Shown: positions 22,352-35,991, counted from the first letter of the stretch. The stretch is 64,000 nt of DNA from Liquidambar formosana (GCA_039720395.1 CM077828.1:25090717-25154716), one strand, 5' to 3'. Notes: generated by a model not told the origin, from the sequence alone. Numbers and translations are program-made.

Positions 22352-25300
22352 ATGGGGTTTCTAGTGTTTGTTATGTTTTTGAGTGGCCTTCTCCCTTGCA
22401 TGGCTCAAGATCATGTCTTCGATGTAAGTGATTGCTACTGAATTTACTCTTACGTTCCACATTACTAAGCTAGTAGCCAGCCTTTGGCAACTAACTGTAA
22501 AGGTAGTCTAGCTTTGGGTTTTGCTAGTTAGCCCACCGGTGGGCAATTGCATGTAGACATATGAGAGGTGAGACCCGCCTCATGAAAACATGAAGTACTC
22601 CATCTTGACATCTTGTGTGTCTAAGGGAGGCATGGCCACCCATGGACTAACTAGAGTTTTTGGACAGTCTTTTATTACGATATATAGGAGTTTTCATTAT
22701 AGGTACAATATAAGATATTATATATAGGCCGGATGATGGTTAGGTGCATACATGTTGATATAATCTATATCAGTCATCGTATTGGGGATTGTATCTTATG
22801 TATTATTGGATTACGGGATACATTGGCCCAATAGACGAAAAGTGTAATATACTCCTAATGCATGGTACTGATATAAGTTATATATATACGTGTTGATATA
22901 AGTTATATCAGCACTATGCTTTGGGGGTTGTACCTTTGTATTTGTTTAATGTATCTCATATTCTACTAATGCGCAAGGTACAACTTCTAATGCGGATGTT
23001 GATATAAGTTATATATATATCAACACATGTTTACTTGATCATCATCTCATATATATAATCTTGATTAGGTCAGCATGTGTTGATATAAGTTATATATATC
23101 AGCACTATACATTATGGGTATGTTGTATCTCTTGTCCATTGGCTCAATATACCCATAACCCATCAATACACAAGGTGTTAGTTATATTAATATGTACTTA
23201 CCTCACAATCATCCTACATATATATGCTCCTCATTCTATGGAAGCAGACTTTGATGGGATCAAGGAATAATTGGTTGCTTACATGATCTTACGTACTTGT
23301 TGCTGTGTTGATAGCATTATGGTAGTTAATGGAAAAAGTAAGCCTCTTGTATTTGGAAAATGGTGACGCCACATCACCTTACATAAATTGTTAGGTATAC
23401 GTACGGTTTTGTATACCCATGAGGCTTATTTGCTGGTGTGTCGATGTCATTGTGGTAACTAATAAAAACGAAGAAGAAAGTCTCGTGCATGTATTTGGAA
23501 AAAGGAATACAGCATCATCGGGTGGATGTAGCACTTATTTATGCACATCTCTCTCTTCCTAATATTTTTTTATTTTATTTTATTTTTTGGGCTTTTGTAT
23601 GCAGGTGACAAGTGACGCTAATTTTACTAGGAACTGTGCAACAAAAAGCTTGACAACTGTAAATCACAAATTCCCTGGGCCAGAAATTACAGTCAACAAA
23701 AGGAAGGATGAGAGTAAGACGGTCACTGTAACTGTTAACAATAATGCAACCTATGGTCTCACTATTCATTGGTAATGAGGGACTCTCTCACTCTCAAATG
23801 GGTATTTTGTTCAATTTTTCAGGAACCCTATTCAAATTTTTTTTTTTTTCTTATTAATACTTTTTCTACCTATTTCATTAAATGAAAAACAAACTGTTGG
23901 AAAGTCTCACATCCCATATAGACTAAATATCGAGTTTAATATGTCTTCATAAATATGTTTTGATCTTCCACCAATATAACAACTTAGGTTTTTAGAGCAT
24001 GTCACAGTTCTATTCTTAACTTGTTAGGTTTGCACGTGTGGGAGGAGGAGAATATTAGGATTTGCCCATATCAATTAAATATTGAATTTAACATGTTTTC
24101 ATAAACTTGTTTAGGCTTTCTGCCTTATAGCTTAATCCTTTAGGTTAAAAACAAACCCCTAAATACCTTATCGTGGCGCATCCAAGTATTACATAAATTT
24201 AAACCCTTGTTATAGGGACTATAGGGATGGCAACTGACAGGGAAAAAAAAACGTTCTTGAATGCATGTATGAAGCACTGGGCTTTTATGTTGCATCTCAC
24301 CATCTGGTGAAGAAAAATAGATGGAGCTCTTGCACCAAAAAAGGAAAAAAAAAAAAAAAAAAAATAGATGGAGCTCATTACCTGCCAGAATTAAGTTTGG
24401 AGTATTTTGCATTTGTCAACAAGATATATATTAATGTTTACAGGCATGGAGTGAAGCAACCAGGAAATCCATGGTCAGATGGTCCAGAGTACGTCACACA
24501 ATGCCCAATTAAAGACGGTACAAGTTTCAGTCAAACGATCATATTGTCTGACGAAGTTGGAACTCTTTGGTGGCATGCACATAGTGATTGGACTAGAGGC
24601 GCAGTCCATGGTGCCATTATTATTAGACCTCCTGAAGGAACCAATTATCCATTTGATCCCCAGCCAGATCGTGAAGAAACAATTATTATTGGTATAATAC
24701 CATGATCTCGATGGAGTGTATTTATTTATTTATTTTTTCTCCGGACATATTGCAAGAACCACGTTTCTTTAATCTACTCGGACTACAATCTTAATATATA
24801 TGAAAGTTAAACTTGATGACATGCATGCAGTTGGGATTGAGATGTTTGATAGAGAGGGTTAGCTCACGTAGTCCATACCATTTGGTCGACTAATAATGCT
24901 ACATGCGGATGATTGTACACCTTTTATATATTCTTCTCTTAATGAACTTGCAGCATCGTGGCATAATGGAAGTATATTGCAAGAAGCTGAAACGGCCGAG
25001 CAAAATTACGAGCCACTTCCTGCGGATGCTTACACCATTAATGGCGATGTTGGAAGTGCCGCAAATCCATGTGCTGACAAAGGTAATGTAATTAGAAAAT
25101 TAGAAAAATAGAAAAAAAAAAAAAATTGGTCCTATTTATGATTTCATATATGTTATTTTCCAGAGAGCACATTTACCATGAAGGTTGAATCCACGAAGAC
25201 GTATCTCCTCCACATTGTGAATGCTGTGTTGAACGAACAGATGTACGTGGCCATTGCAAATCACAACCTCACAGTGGTGGCAATGGATGGGGCCTACGTG

Positions 25301-26627
25301 GATCCCTTCAGCAGTGAGACCATCATGATGGGCCCAGGGAATACCATGGACGTTCTCGTGACGGCAACACAGGCCTCAGGTCGCTATTACATGGTGGCTC
25401 GTCGTTACACCAATGGCCAACTACAAGACGACACCACAGACGCTTCGGCAATTCTCCAATACGGGGAAGACACCACCTCTACTATCGTTCTTCCAGACTC
25501 TACCCGCCTTCCCATGGCCAATGACACTGGTCCGGCTGAAACGTTCATGAATCAACTCAGTGGCGTAGATGAAACTTTCCCAAAAGAAGCAGATGTCACC
25601 TACAATATAACACTTTCTGTATTCACACCTCGAAACGATAGTGATCCTACCTATAATGGCATACGTGCATCCCTGAGCAACATAAGGCACATTTTACCTT
25701 CTTCTGATTTTCTACTAAACGCTGCCTTGAGGTTGGTTTTCATTATTACTCCGTATTGTATTTTTTATTTTATTTTTTTTATCAGCAAAAAAAAAACATA
25801 ATTTTGAATTCTATAATTAATTACAATATATAGCTGCGTACGAGGCGGATCATGCACCAATAATACCAGTGTCTACACCGACGATTTTCCTCCCAACCCG
25901 CCGCCATCTGATGATCAACAAGACAACGTTAACGGGACCAGGTTGATAATTGTGGATTACAATACTACCGTAGATCTGGTGTTCCAAGGGACTGAGCATG
26001 GGGCGGAGGATCATCCAATGCATCTGCATGGTCATAGCTTCTATCTAATTGAAAGACATGCTGACGGGCAGAGCACAACTTCTTACGACAAGCCACCGCT
26101 ACTTAATACCATTGCAGTTCCTAAGAATGGATGGGCTAAAGTCAGATTCGTTGCAAATAATCCTGGTACGTCACTATAATTCAATTGATGTTTGGGTTCC
26201 ACTAATACACAAGATACAATTAAACCTCCAATACAAGTGTTAATATAGTGAGTTATATCAATACGTACTCGCTTAACCATCATCCACAGCCCATTTACCC
26301 TCTAACCCACCATTAATGCATAGAGTAGATGAAACTCCAATTCCGATACCAATATAATTTATATCAGCATGACGTTCTTACTTGATCACCATTTTATGTT
26401 CAATTTCAGTCAATTAACAACGTGTTTATGTAAATTAAAATATCATATGTATATGGGAACATATAATATTAGGGAAACTGACAAATGATTTTTGGTCAGG
26501 GGTATGGTTCATCCACTGTCATTTGGAACGGCATGCCACCTGGGGAATGGCGACTACTCTCATAGTGAAGGAGGGACCTAATGAGAAGCTGGGCACACGC
26601 CCTTCTAACATGCCTTCTTGTACTTGA
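22352..26627 (+). CDS. laccase (multicopper oxidase), laccase-14/15-like, seven exons
   Basis: Secreted blue-copper phenol oxidase acting in the apoplast on monolignols or flavonoids. Exons: 22352-22423, 23605-23771, 24444-24691, 24954-25082, 25164-25731, 25834-26165, 26500-26627. All borders are GT..AG and the joined frame is intact at 547 residues, normal for plant laccases. A signal peptide (MGFLVFVMFLSGLLPCMAQ) precedes the mature protein. Copper-binding motifs are all present: HWHG (about 79-82), WWHAH (122-126), [10 protein letters not shown] in exon 6 and [12 protein letters not shown] in exon 7, with Met as the axial residue. The phrase [13 protein letters not shown] is typical of the LAC14/15 group. 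Introns 1 and 6 contain Micron-like repeats. Tandem paralogue of the gene at 30369. Substrate cannot be read from sequence. Confidence 0.93.
22725..23215. mobile_element. three Micron-like units inside laccase A intron 1
   Basis: Three diverged family members in a row, each with ATATAAGTTATAT boxes and a GTTGTA(C/T)CTT core, separated by short TA runs. They account for much of the 1.18-kb intron. Confidence 0.6.
26195..26400. mobile_element. diverged Micron-like unit(s) in laccase A intron 6
   Basis: Contains AAGATACAATTAAACCTCC and paired TTATATCA boxes with GCTTAACCATCATCC, recognisable but more decayed than the copies near 12.4 kb. Confidence 0.5.
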
Positions 26628-27984
26628 TGATGAAGTCCTATATTTCGGAAACCTATCATTCGCGTGTTGCTGATGAATAAACTGAATATGATTTGAATAA
26701 AATACTGTTGCTAAACATTGTCTTGAAGCTAGCAGCAGTGATCTTTCTTGTACTTTTCTTTCTTTGCCTACTAGGTTTATGTTGTGGATGGAGCTCTTCA
26801 TAGCTCTATGTGTTGTACTTGCATTTTCTCCCTCAGTAAATAAATGGTTTATGTCTATTTCATATGCATGTGTCTATGCACATTTTACTTGGTAAAAAAA
26901 AACATATGCATGTGTCTATGCATGTCTTCCTCTCAAATCCACACTAACGTAACCCGTCCACTATTACAAATATATTTTGTGATCAAAGTAAATGTGACAG
27001 TAAATCTTTAATCTTAGTAACCATCATTGTTACTAACGTCGAGGAGTGGAACAAGTGGTCTTAGGGTCTCTTGCCAAGCAAGAAATCTTGGCCGGATTCA
27101 ACTCTCATCACTCTCCCTCAGGCCACCCTCATAGACTTTATTTTTATCTTGGGTCCAAACTAATTCCATGCGATGCACTGTTCAACCATAAGTCCATACA
27201 TCTTATAGTAAAGGGCAAAGACTTGAATTCTTGAATTCATAGTCCTTTACCATCAATTCTACCCTTGCAAGTTGTTTTAAATATGTTTCCAATAAGCTAT
27301 TTTAAATGGCTCATGAAATCAACCAAAAAAAAATCCTGCCAATAGCCTTCTTGCAATTCATTTTCCATTCTTTCAATTTTTATTGTTATTAGTATTTTTA
27401 ATTTTTTTTTCACATCAATCTTATTGGCATAAAAGGATGCCGATTTTGATTGGCTTCACTTTCAATTAAGATGCTTAGTTTAGTTTATTGATATTAACTC
27501 GTGAACACACAAAACATTCCAAAAGCATAATTCCCGTGGGGAAAATACATCATCATTAAATAATTATTCAGGGTGCTATGGGGTGGGTTAGTGGTTTTTA
27601 TGGAAAATCGTAGGCTATGTTTGTTTAACTTGAATGAAATAGATGGAATGGATAAAATAAATGGAATCATATTCCAATTCATTCCATATAACGTGTTTGG
27701 ATGAGAATTTAAATGGGAATGAAATCAAACAACATGTCTGGACAACCATTTTAAATTTCTTTCAATTCCAAAGTATTTTAAACATAAAATCAAATTTTAT
27801 TCTCATCCATGCCATTCTAACTAAACAAACATGTCCTTGGTGTAAATTGTTATTTTTAACACAGCCAAGGGTTCTAGTATGGAATAGTTGAATTGCCTCA
27901 TTACTCACTTTATTCAGTTTTCATCTCTTGCTAATTTCCAAAGAGAACTAAATAAGCCAAAAGCCACTGCCTTCAGTTTGAGAT
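26628..27984. other. intergenic region between laccase A and the second KED-like copy
   Basis: From about 27176 it belongs to duplicated segment D1. Around 27040-27110 a stretch with GTGGTCTTAGGGTCTC and GGATTCAACTC is loosely like a tRNA-derived promoter (possible SINE). No other gene. Confidence 0.5.
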
Positions 27985-28490
27985 ATGGAAGAGACTGCAG
28001 AATCAACCAAAAATGAAGCTGCGGGTTTTGAGAAGAAGGACAAGCATGAAAAGAAAGAGAAACACGAGTATGAGGATGGAAAAAATAGAAAACAAAAGAA
28101 AAGAAGAAGAAAGACAAGGATTGTAAAGGTGAGGAGGACAAAGAAAATTGTGCAAAAGAGAAGAAGAAAAAGAATCCTGTAGATAAGAAGGATCGGGCAA
28201 AGCTGAAGATGAAGCTTGAAAAGATCGATGCCAAGATGCAAGCACTGGCTTTAAAGAGAGAAGAAATTGCGAAACTGATGCATGAAGTTGAGCAAAATGC
28301 TGCGGGGAATCCAAGTGGAGGAGCCTGCGCAACGACCATCTCTTGAGGGTGCTGTAGTTAAAATTAAGTAAAAAAGCTTTAATAAAGAGATTTTTTATTC
28401 CAATAAATGACAGATGTGAGATCATCACTTCACCCTTTGTAATACTTGTTATATATCTGACCCTTCTGCAGAAAGTATTAGCAATCATTT
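27176..28490 (+). repeat. duplicated segment D1, copy B
   Basis: Same-orientation copy of 9178-10100, carrying about 380 extra bp (around 27487-27868) between the shared upstream part and the coding region. Confidence 0.85.
27985..28346 (+). pseudogene. second KED-like gene copy with a 1-base deletion
   Basis: It starts METAEST-like (MEETAESTKNE) and matches the gene at 9592 in DNA and protein. Near 28085, where copy A reads GGAAAAGAAGCGAAAACAAAAG, this copy is one base shorter, so translation goes into an Arg-rich wrong frame and stops at 28182. In the original frame the downstream part still encodes a good C-terminal helix and ends at TGA 28344-28346. Corrected length would be 120 residues. 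The absence of other lesions means a sequencing error is as likely as a pseudogene. Confidence 0.7.
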
Positions 28491-30114
28491 AAAAAAAAGA
28501 AGGGGAAATTAACTTAGAATTTTATCGAGGAATTTGATAATTAAATAAAGAAAATAAAGATATATATAAAACAAGCATTACTCGTATCCGAAAATACCCT
28601 ACTTAATCCCAAAAAATAGCTCAATTGATAAAAGACCACACCTCAGAAAACTAATGTCCCGAGGACTCTTGCTAATCTCTTAGGGCCACTCAAACAAAAT
28701 TTCCATGGTTTCATGTGTCTTAGTCTTAACCTAATTCATTGTGAGTGACACTGTCAAAGGGCTATGCACAACCCTACTAATCATGGGGTTGTAAATTCCT
28801 CCAATCATTCACCATTGGAAGTATGCAACATTTTCCATAATTTCTCCTTCACTCTTAATTTCATTACTTACTCGGACATTGGACTGTTTATCGTATGTCC
28901 AACCTCTTGGTCGGAGCTCAGCTCAGAGAAGGAGTTGGACTGTTGGAGTCTCATCACGACTAAAGGCGTGACACGTCTTCTACAACCATCAAGAAATTCC
29001 GTGGAAGCCATCCCACCAGAATTTCCACCCACATTAGATCTTGGGTTTTTTTTTGTTTTTGGTTTAAAATTTATTCTATGAGAACCTTAAAAACAGTTGA
29101 TCAAAAGATTCGAATTTAGAAAGAAATCGGATTCCCAATTTAAATTGTACTGGGGGGCGCCTCTTCTAATAACACGGTGTGGAGGAACATATTCTCCATC
29201 AATGGCGACACCATGTATACCAAAAACAGTTTAATTAATGGTGCCTCTTCTACTTGATAATCGTTTTTTTATTTATTTAAATTTTTAAGTTCAAGACAGG
29301 TTTAATTAATTGAAGAACCAGAACTGAAATGAGGCCTGGTTAAGCTGTCGAATCCGTCGGTCTGATCTGATTTTTATTTTAATTTTTATTTTTTTCCTTT
29401 TTCTTCGGTGCGAATCCATTGTGTGCCACTGCCTACACTGTTTGGAGGAATTGTTTGTCCAATGCGGACAGTACGTACTCCAAAACACTTGGTTGGCCTC
29501 ATGGCCTGTCCAACTCTATTCATTTTAATTAATTTAGAGCCCTAGCACGTTTAGGGCTTATAATCTGGATAAGTATGCTCTGACTATTAGGCCGAATAAA
29601 CAGCTCATGATCAGCCAATTGTCAGTTTTCAATTTAAAAATATAAATTTAAAAAAAAAAAATGCAAATGAAACGTGTTAATAAATTGATTAATTAATTGA
29701 AAAGATGCGAATTCTCAAATATATTCTGTCTCCTCCTTTGTCCCTGCCTCAAGGTTCGCCACAGAAGAAAAGTAGATCGATATCAACATTAATGTTATTA
29801 AATTAACTAGAAGAACCAATTCTTTTATTGGTTAATTGAAACATGAAATAATTATAATTAGCTTGGAACATGGAATAATAATTAGCAGACTACATATTCA
29901 CAATATAGATGGAACGTGGTTCACGGAAATATATAGGAGTAAATTTTTTTTTTTTCAACATAATTTTAATTATCATAGTACATATTTCAAATTGAGAATA
30001 AAAATATATTTATAATTTTAAATGAGGATAATATTGTTAATCAAAAAGTTTTCTATTTAAATTTTTTTTTTATAAGTAATATAAATAAACTAAGAACACG
30101 ACAATATTACCTAG
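28491..30114. other. intergenic region before laccase B
   Basis: About 29150-29760 is the third, diverged copy of segment D2 (shared CACTGTTTGGAGGAA, GCGGACAG, TTTAGGGCTTA, GAAAAGATGCGA). A tRNA-like stretch (AAATAGCTCAATTGATAAAA) at about 28612 is a weak SINE candidate. No gene. Confidence 0.6.
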
Positions 30115-30283
30115 GCATATTCCAATGCGAAGGGGCTACTGGGGTGGCGACAGAGGATGGGACATAGTTTGGCAAGTAGCTGTTTCTAGCCCCATAATTT
30201 TTGCATGTGAGTTTACAATTAAAACATAATATTTAATTGAACAATAAGCATGCAACAAGCAACCTAAGAACTCAAAACTCTCC

Positions 30284-30290
30284 TATAAAT
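30284..30290 (+). promoter_or_regulatory. TATA box of laccase B
   Basis: TATAAAT, 85 bp before the start codon, in the same sequence context as in laccase A. Confidence 0.65.
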
Positions 30291-30368
30291 GGGCCTCAAA
30301 TGATGAAACGAAAGTCACAAAGAGAAAGTCGAGTACCTTCAATACATAGTGAGAAAGAGAGTGAGAAA

Positions 30369-30616
30369 ATGGGGCTGGGGAATATGGGTTTGAAAATGGT
30401 GTTTCTAGTGTTTATGTTTTTGAATGGCTTGCTTCTTTGCACAGCTCAATATGTCTTCAATGTAAGTGCCTTACTATATATTGAATTTACTGTTACGTTC
30501 CACGTTCCTAACTAGCCAGCCTACATTGGCAATTAGGAGCTGGAATTTTTATATGCTGTGCCAAATAGGAGCTACTTTCTATCATTATATATATGACCCA
30601 CATATATATATATATA

Positions 30617-30659
<43 letters not shown>

Positions 30660-30723
30660 CTTCTCTCCATCCTATGAAAAGACTTGGCACTTATGATGAG
30701 ATCAAGGAATAGTTGCTTTTTTC

Positions 30724-30763
<40 letters not shown>

Positions 30764-33370
30764 TTTTGTAGAACCTCCGCAGAATAGTTGCTTGCATGCT
30801 ATTTATGCATGCGGAAAATGTTAAATATACCGCTTAGGTTTATTTGCTAATGTACTGATGATGTTGTGATAATTAATATAAAAAAAATAATAAATCTCAT
30901 GTATTTGGAAAAATTAACACCATATCACCAAGTGGAAGCATTACCCAATTTCTCCAAATCTTACTTCTTTTAATATATATTTTTTTGGGGGGGCTTTTAT
31001 ATGCAGGTTACGAGTAACGGTAGTTTTACAAGGAACTGTGCAACAAAGGCAATGACTGTCGTAGATGGCATGTTTCCAGGGCCACCAATTATTGTTGAAA
31101 AAAGGGATAATGAGATTAAGACGGTCACTGTGACTGTTAACAATAATGCAGGCTATGGTGTCACTATTCATTGGTAATGAAGGACTCTCTTCCTCAAATG
31201 GGTATTTTTGTTCCATCTTTTTACAAACCGTTTTTAAAGAAACTTTTTCTCATTATACCTTTTTTCTTTTTTTTTTTTCAATTTCATTAATTTACTGAGG
31301 TGGGTTAGTTAAGAGAATTTTTTATGAAATCAAAATCAGGTGGCAACAGGGCTACAATCACATTTCCTCGTGACTGTAGGGAAAATTATAAGGTTCTTGC
31401 ATGCATTTATAAAACACTCGGCTTTAAAGTTGCATCCAAAGGCGGAGGGATACAGCGGGCTACACTGGGCTGTAGCCCAGGTAGCCTGCCCAATTTTTTT
31501 TTTTTATTACTTGTGTAACTAAAGTGCTCTTGGGTAGTAGCCCAGGTGAGAAAAATTAAGAGCCAGCCCAAAAAATAATAGAAAGAAATTAGCCCAAGTG
31601 GAAAAAACTAGGGGCAGCCCAAAACCATAGATTTTGCCCAAAACCATAGATTTTATCATTTCTGTTTCATTAAATGGCTAAAAAATCCATTTAAACTATA
31701 GATTTTGGACAAAAATGTATACTTGAACAATAGATTTTGAAAAAACTTTGTTCTACAAAATCGTTCAAAATGATGTTTCTAATGCATAATGTAACCAATT
31801 TTTGAAAACCATTTATATAATTTTCATAAAACCTTAGAAAGTTTAAAATAAGTGAGAGATAAAAAAAGATAGTGGAGTGCCAATAGCCACCCCAAAAAAT
31901 AGGTAATTTTCATATAATGGAACGGTGAACCCTAGCTCAGGGTAATTTGAAATCTTGGCTCCGCCCATGGTTGCATCTCACCATTCCGGTGAAGAAATAG
32001 ATGGATCTCATTAGTCATTACTGTCAGAAGATTGGAGTATATTCCTTTCGTCAGCATGCAAGGGAAATATATATGCTAATTAAAGTTGGAAAAAAAAAAA
32101 TTATTAATGTTTACGTACAGGCATGGAGTGAAGCAACCAAGAAATCCATGGTCAGATGGTCCAGAGTATGTGACACAATGTCCGATCAAGAACGGTACAA
32201 GTTTCACACAAACGATCATATTCTCTGATGAAGTTGGAACCCTCTGGTGGCATGCGCATAGTGATTGGACGAGAGGCCCAGTCCACGGAGCCATTATTAT
32301 TAAACCTCCTAATGGAAATTATCCATATAATCCCTATCCAAATGGTGGTGAACAAACAATTATTATTGGTAAACCATTATCTCCCTGGATTTTATATTTC
32401 TTATTTTCTTGACAATAGTGAAATTAGCCAAGTTCATAAAAAAAAATAAAGAATAAAAAATCTTTTACATTATTACAACGAAAATTAAGCTTGATCAATT
32501 CCATCATGCCCTTGAGATGGCCATATGTCTTATAGGGAGGGCTCACTGAGTGATGTACATCTTTATTTCTTGTTTCTCTTAATGAACTTGCAGCGTCGTG
32601 GTATAATGGAAGCGTGATGGACGAAGCTGATAAAGCGAAGCAAAATATCGAGCCAGACCCAGCGGATGCTTACACCATTAATGGCTATGTCGGAAGTTGG
32701 GCAAATCTTTCATGCACTGGTACGTAACTAGAAAGACATCCAAAAAATAAAAAAAGAGTTATGGTGTGTTGAGAAGAAATAATGGAAGACTACTGATCAC
32801 GATCCAAGGTTGTGGTCACAAGTAATTCGTCTTTAAATTCTTTTTTTTTTTAATACTCCGTATCATTTTTTGTTTTATCAGTCACTATCGAGTCGATCTT
32901 CATTTCTTTCCACTACATATCGAACGAAAAGTTGGTTTATGAGTGGATTGTACATCACATGAAATTAGGTTGGGTCTAAACCCCGACAAGAGTAGATCTA
33001 AGATATCCCTAGCTTGCCACCAATAAATAAATAAATGGAGTAAATAGAAGAAGATCGAAGAAGAAATTTGAGCTGTTTATGCATAGTTTTTCAAAAAATG
33101 TTGAATTGATTAGCAATAATAATAAAAAAATAAAAAAACTTATCAAATAGTATGAAATCATAATTGACCAGATTTATTTTTGGTTTATTGGCTGATTAGG
33201 TTTTTAAGTTTGTCAAACAGCCTCCTATCTAAATTGAGAAGAGACTAGCTATTCATACCACTAAGTTTTCAGAACTTTATGGATCAGTACTATCCTTATT
33301 TCTTCAGCTTGTTAAAACTCTCCCCTCCTAAGTGTACATGTATACATATTAAGTTTAATTTATGTTAGGG

Positions 33371-33403
<33 letters not shown>

Positions 33404-35991
33404 GGATGATGATCAAGTAAGCACATATTGATATAATTTATATCAACACTCGTATGGGAGTTGTTCTTTGTGCATTAGTGAAATATGAGGTATATTGGAA
33501 CAATGCAAGGGATACAATTCCTAATGCATAGTACTGATATAACTTATATCAACATGTACTGATGGGAATATAACTGTACATATATATAATTATGATCTTT
33601 TTAGAGATTTCTCATGCATGTAAATGAGATAAGGACTTCTATTTTTTACTTTACTTTGAAATGTTCTCAATATTTCATCAATAATTCAATATGAAGATAC
33701 TCGATCTCAACAGGTTGGCCAAAAAAAAAAAAGAAAGAAAGAAAAAGGGCACTAACAATCATATATGATTTAATGATGTTCCAGAGCCTACATATACCAT
33801 GTCCGTTACACCAGGGAATACGTACCTCCTCCACATAGTAAACGCAGTGCTAAACGAAGAAATGTTCTTCGCCATAGCCAATCACACCCTTACAGTGGTG
33901 ACCATGGACGGCGCCTACGTCATGCCCGTCAACAATACCCCATACATCATGCTTGGCCCAGGCAACACCATGGACGTTCTCGTGACTGCAACGAAGACCT
34001 CAGGTCAATATTACATGGCGACCCGTTATTACCACAGTGGCGGCTTAACGGTAAACACCAAAGTGGCTACAGGAATTCTCCGGTACGGCAGCGACTCGTC
34101 CGCTCCCGTCTTTCCGACCACCACACTTCCAGATATCGATGACGTTAGTGCGGCGGAAAGTTTTACGGACAGCATTAGGAGCCCAAGAGAAGTAGATATC
34201 CCACGCTTTCGCATCCAATACATCACAAATATTTCCGTAACTGGTCCTGCCCCTGCCAATGGTATACGCTCATCCTTGAGCAACATAAGGCACGTGTTAC
34301 CTTCTAATGATTTTCTGCTCAATGCCGCCCTCAGGTATATATCATTGCTCTCTTTCTCTTCTCCCTCTCTCTTATTTATTTACTTCCTCCGCCCCATTAA
34401 GATAGATCATATTTGTAACATTTTTTGTCTCAAAATATTTATCCACATTAAAAAGTCAAATCATTATTTTTTTAAGTTTCTTACAATACCCTTTGTTATT
34501 TCAAAGATAACTTTTAACACAAAACCCAATACAAAAAAATTGAGGGTATTTTTGGAAAGATAAAATTTAATTAATACAAGTCAATGTAATAATAACTCTT
34601 TCTTAAACTCCGTGATTTGTCAAACCTACCCTATCTTTGTGGGACGGAGGGAGTATTTATTTTTTCAATCTTTTAATTAGATTATATTATTATTGCTATG
34701 TATTTATATGTTATATTATTATGGATGAAAATTAAGTGAGCACGTGCTGATACAAATTATATCAACTTATATATTGAGAGTTATATCTAATCCTGCATTA
34801 GTAGATATGAGGGTACATTAAACCAACTAATGCATGGGCTATAACTCTTAATATATGGTACAGATATAAATTATATCAGTTCTTACAGTGGAGGCTACAC
34901 ACCGTGTATTAGTAGCTAGATTACAAGATACAATGGATCAATGCATGAAATAGGACCCATAATACATGATATTGATAAAAGTTAGGCAATCACGTGTTCA
35001 CCTAATCTGGATTGATATTATTATTGTTATTATATGTGGAATAACCTAATTTTGAATTTTACAATAGCTGCGTACAAGGTGGATCATGCGACAATAGCAG
35101 TGTTTACACACCCGATTTTCCTTCCTTGCCACTTGGTACAGAAGTGAACGGGACGAGGTTGATTAGTGGTAGACTACAATGATGTTGTGGAGATAGTGTT
35201 CCAAGCGACTTCCCAGGGGCCGGAGGATCATCCAATGCATCTGCATGGTCATAGCTTCTATTTACTTGGGAGACTTCGAAATGCCACTTTCAATGGATCC
35301 ACAGACCCGCAAAAATATTATAACCTCAACAATCCACCACTGCTTAATACTGCCGTGGTACCTAACCAAGGATGGGCTGCCATCAGATTTGTTGCCAATA
35401 ATCCTGGTAAGTCACTAATTTAATTCATTGATTGCACCCGAAACTAGTCCGGGTTTTGGGCTTAGGCTTCGACTTGGGCTATAATCTATCCAAACCATCT
35501 CTAGATCGAGTAAAAGCGGCCAGATCTTGGATGGTTCAAGAAATATGTGACCCCATAGTAGTTTTTCCAAACAAAATTTTTGAGTAAAATCTAGTTCGAC
35601 TCGTAATGTATATCTATTTAAAGTCTTCAGTGTAAGTGTGACACGGTCACATGGACACTATGGTGTCACCAGTTGATGGGAATGAAGTAAAATGCATGAG
35701 ATAGTAGGATAAAAAAAAACCTCTTAACATTTCAATTTTACTCCACATTTATTAGCTCGTGATATCACGTCAACCGTATCACAATTATATATAAGTTTTT
35801 TTCATAGATCTATATTTATAAGTAGTGCAGATAATAGTAGAGACACTAACATGGAAGATTTTTGGCCAGGTGTATGGTTTATCCACTGTCATTTGGAACG
35901 GCATGCCACCTGGGGTATGGCAACTACTCTCATCGTGAAGGAGGGACCAAGCCTGCTGCCACGCCCTTCTAACATGCCTTCTTGTGTTTGA
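30369..35991 (+). CDS. laccase, laccase-14/15-like, tandem copy with one frameshift
   Basis: Same seven-exon plan as laccase A: 30369-30461, 31007-31173, 32121-32368, 32594-32719, 33785-34334, 35068-35406, 35870-35991. Exons 2 and 3 have identical lengths in both genes. The start lies 31 codons before the first intron, at a hydrophobic signal peptide ([15 protein letters not shown]). Copper motifs are kept: [31 protein letters not shown]. Exon 6 is one base too long: after GTRLI, near 35158-35168, the frame must move +1 to read [13 protein letters not shown]. Without correction translation stops soon after and loses two of the four copper-ligand motifs. Introns are enlarged by transposons (hAT-like in intron 2, Micron-like in introns 4 and 5, Stowaway in intron 5). 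Either a young pseudogene or an intact gene with a base error; corrected length is 547 residues. Confidence 0.85.
31437..31969. mobile_element. non-autonomous hAT-like element in laccase B intron 2, 533 bp
   Basis: A perfect 8-bp duplication GTTGCATC flanks it (31429-31436 and 31970-31977), and short inverted ends CAAAGGCGGAG and CATGGGCGGAG cap it. The matching intron of laccase A (about 24289-24305) has a single GTTGCATC and no insert. No transposase frame. Confidence 0.88.
33404..33585 (+). mobile_element. Micron-like MITE in laccase B intron 4
   Basis: Begins GATGATGATCAAGTAAGCAC after a (CA)n(TA)n tract, with paired TATAA(T/C)TTATATCAACA boxes. Laccase A intron 4 is only 81 bp and lacks it. 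Confidence 0.65.
34381..34655. mobile_element. Stowaway MITE in laccase B intron 5
   Basis: 275 bp starting TACTTCCTCCG and ending CGGAGGGAGTA, the hallmark inverted ends and TA target of Stowaway (Tc1/mariner) elements; subterminal AAGATAG is also inverted. Confidence 0.9.
34725..35010. mobile_element. one to two diverged Micron-like units in laccase B intron 5
   Basis: Contains AAGTGAGCACGTGCTGAT and several ATAAATTATATCA boxes with CATGGGCTATAACTC-like core. Decayed. Confidence 0.5.
35630..35805. mobile_element. fold-back MITE, family FB1, copy 2
   Basis: Imperfect inverted repeat with GTGTGACACGGTCACATG at left and CGTGATATCACGTC...CAATTATATATAAG at right; located in laccase B intron 6 and related to 2926-3089 and 54535-54712. 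Confidence 0.6.

Noticed and set aside
28764..29081. 105-codon frame
   Set aside because: No recognisable domain and no support from the duplicated copy of this region.
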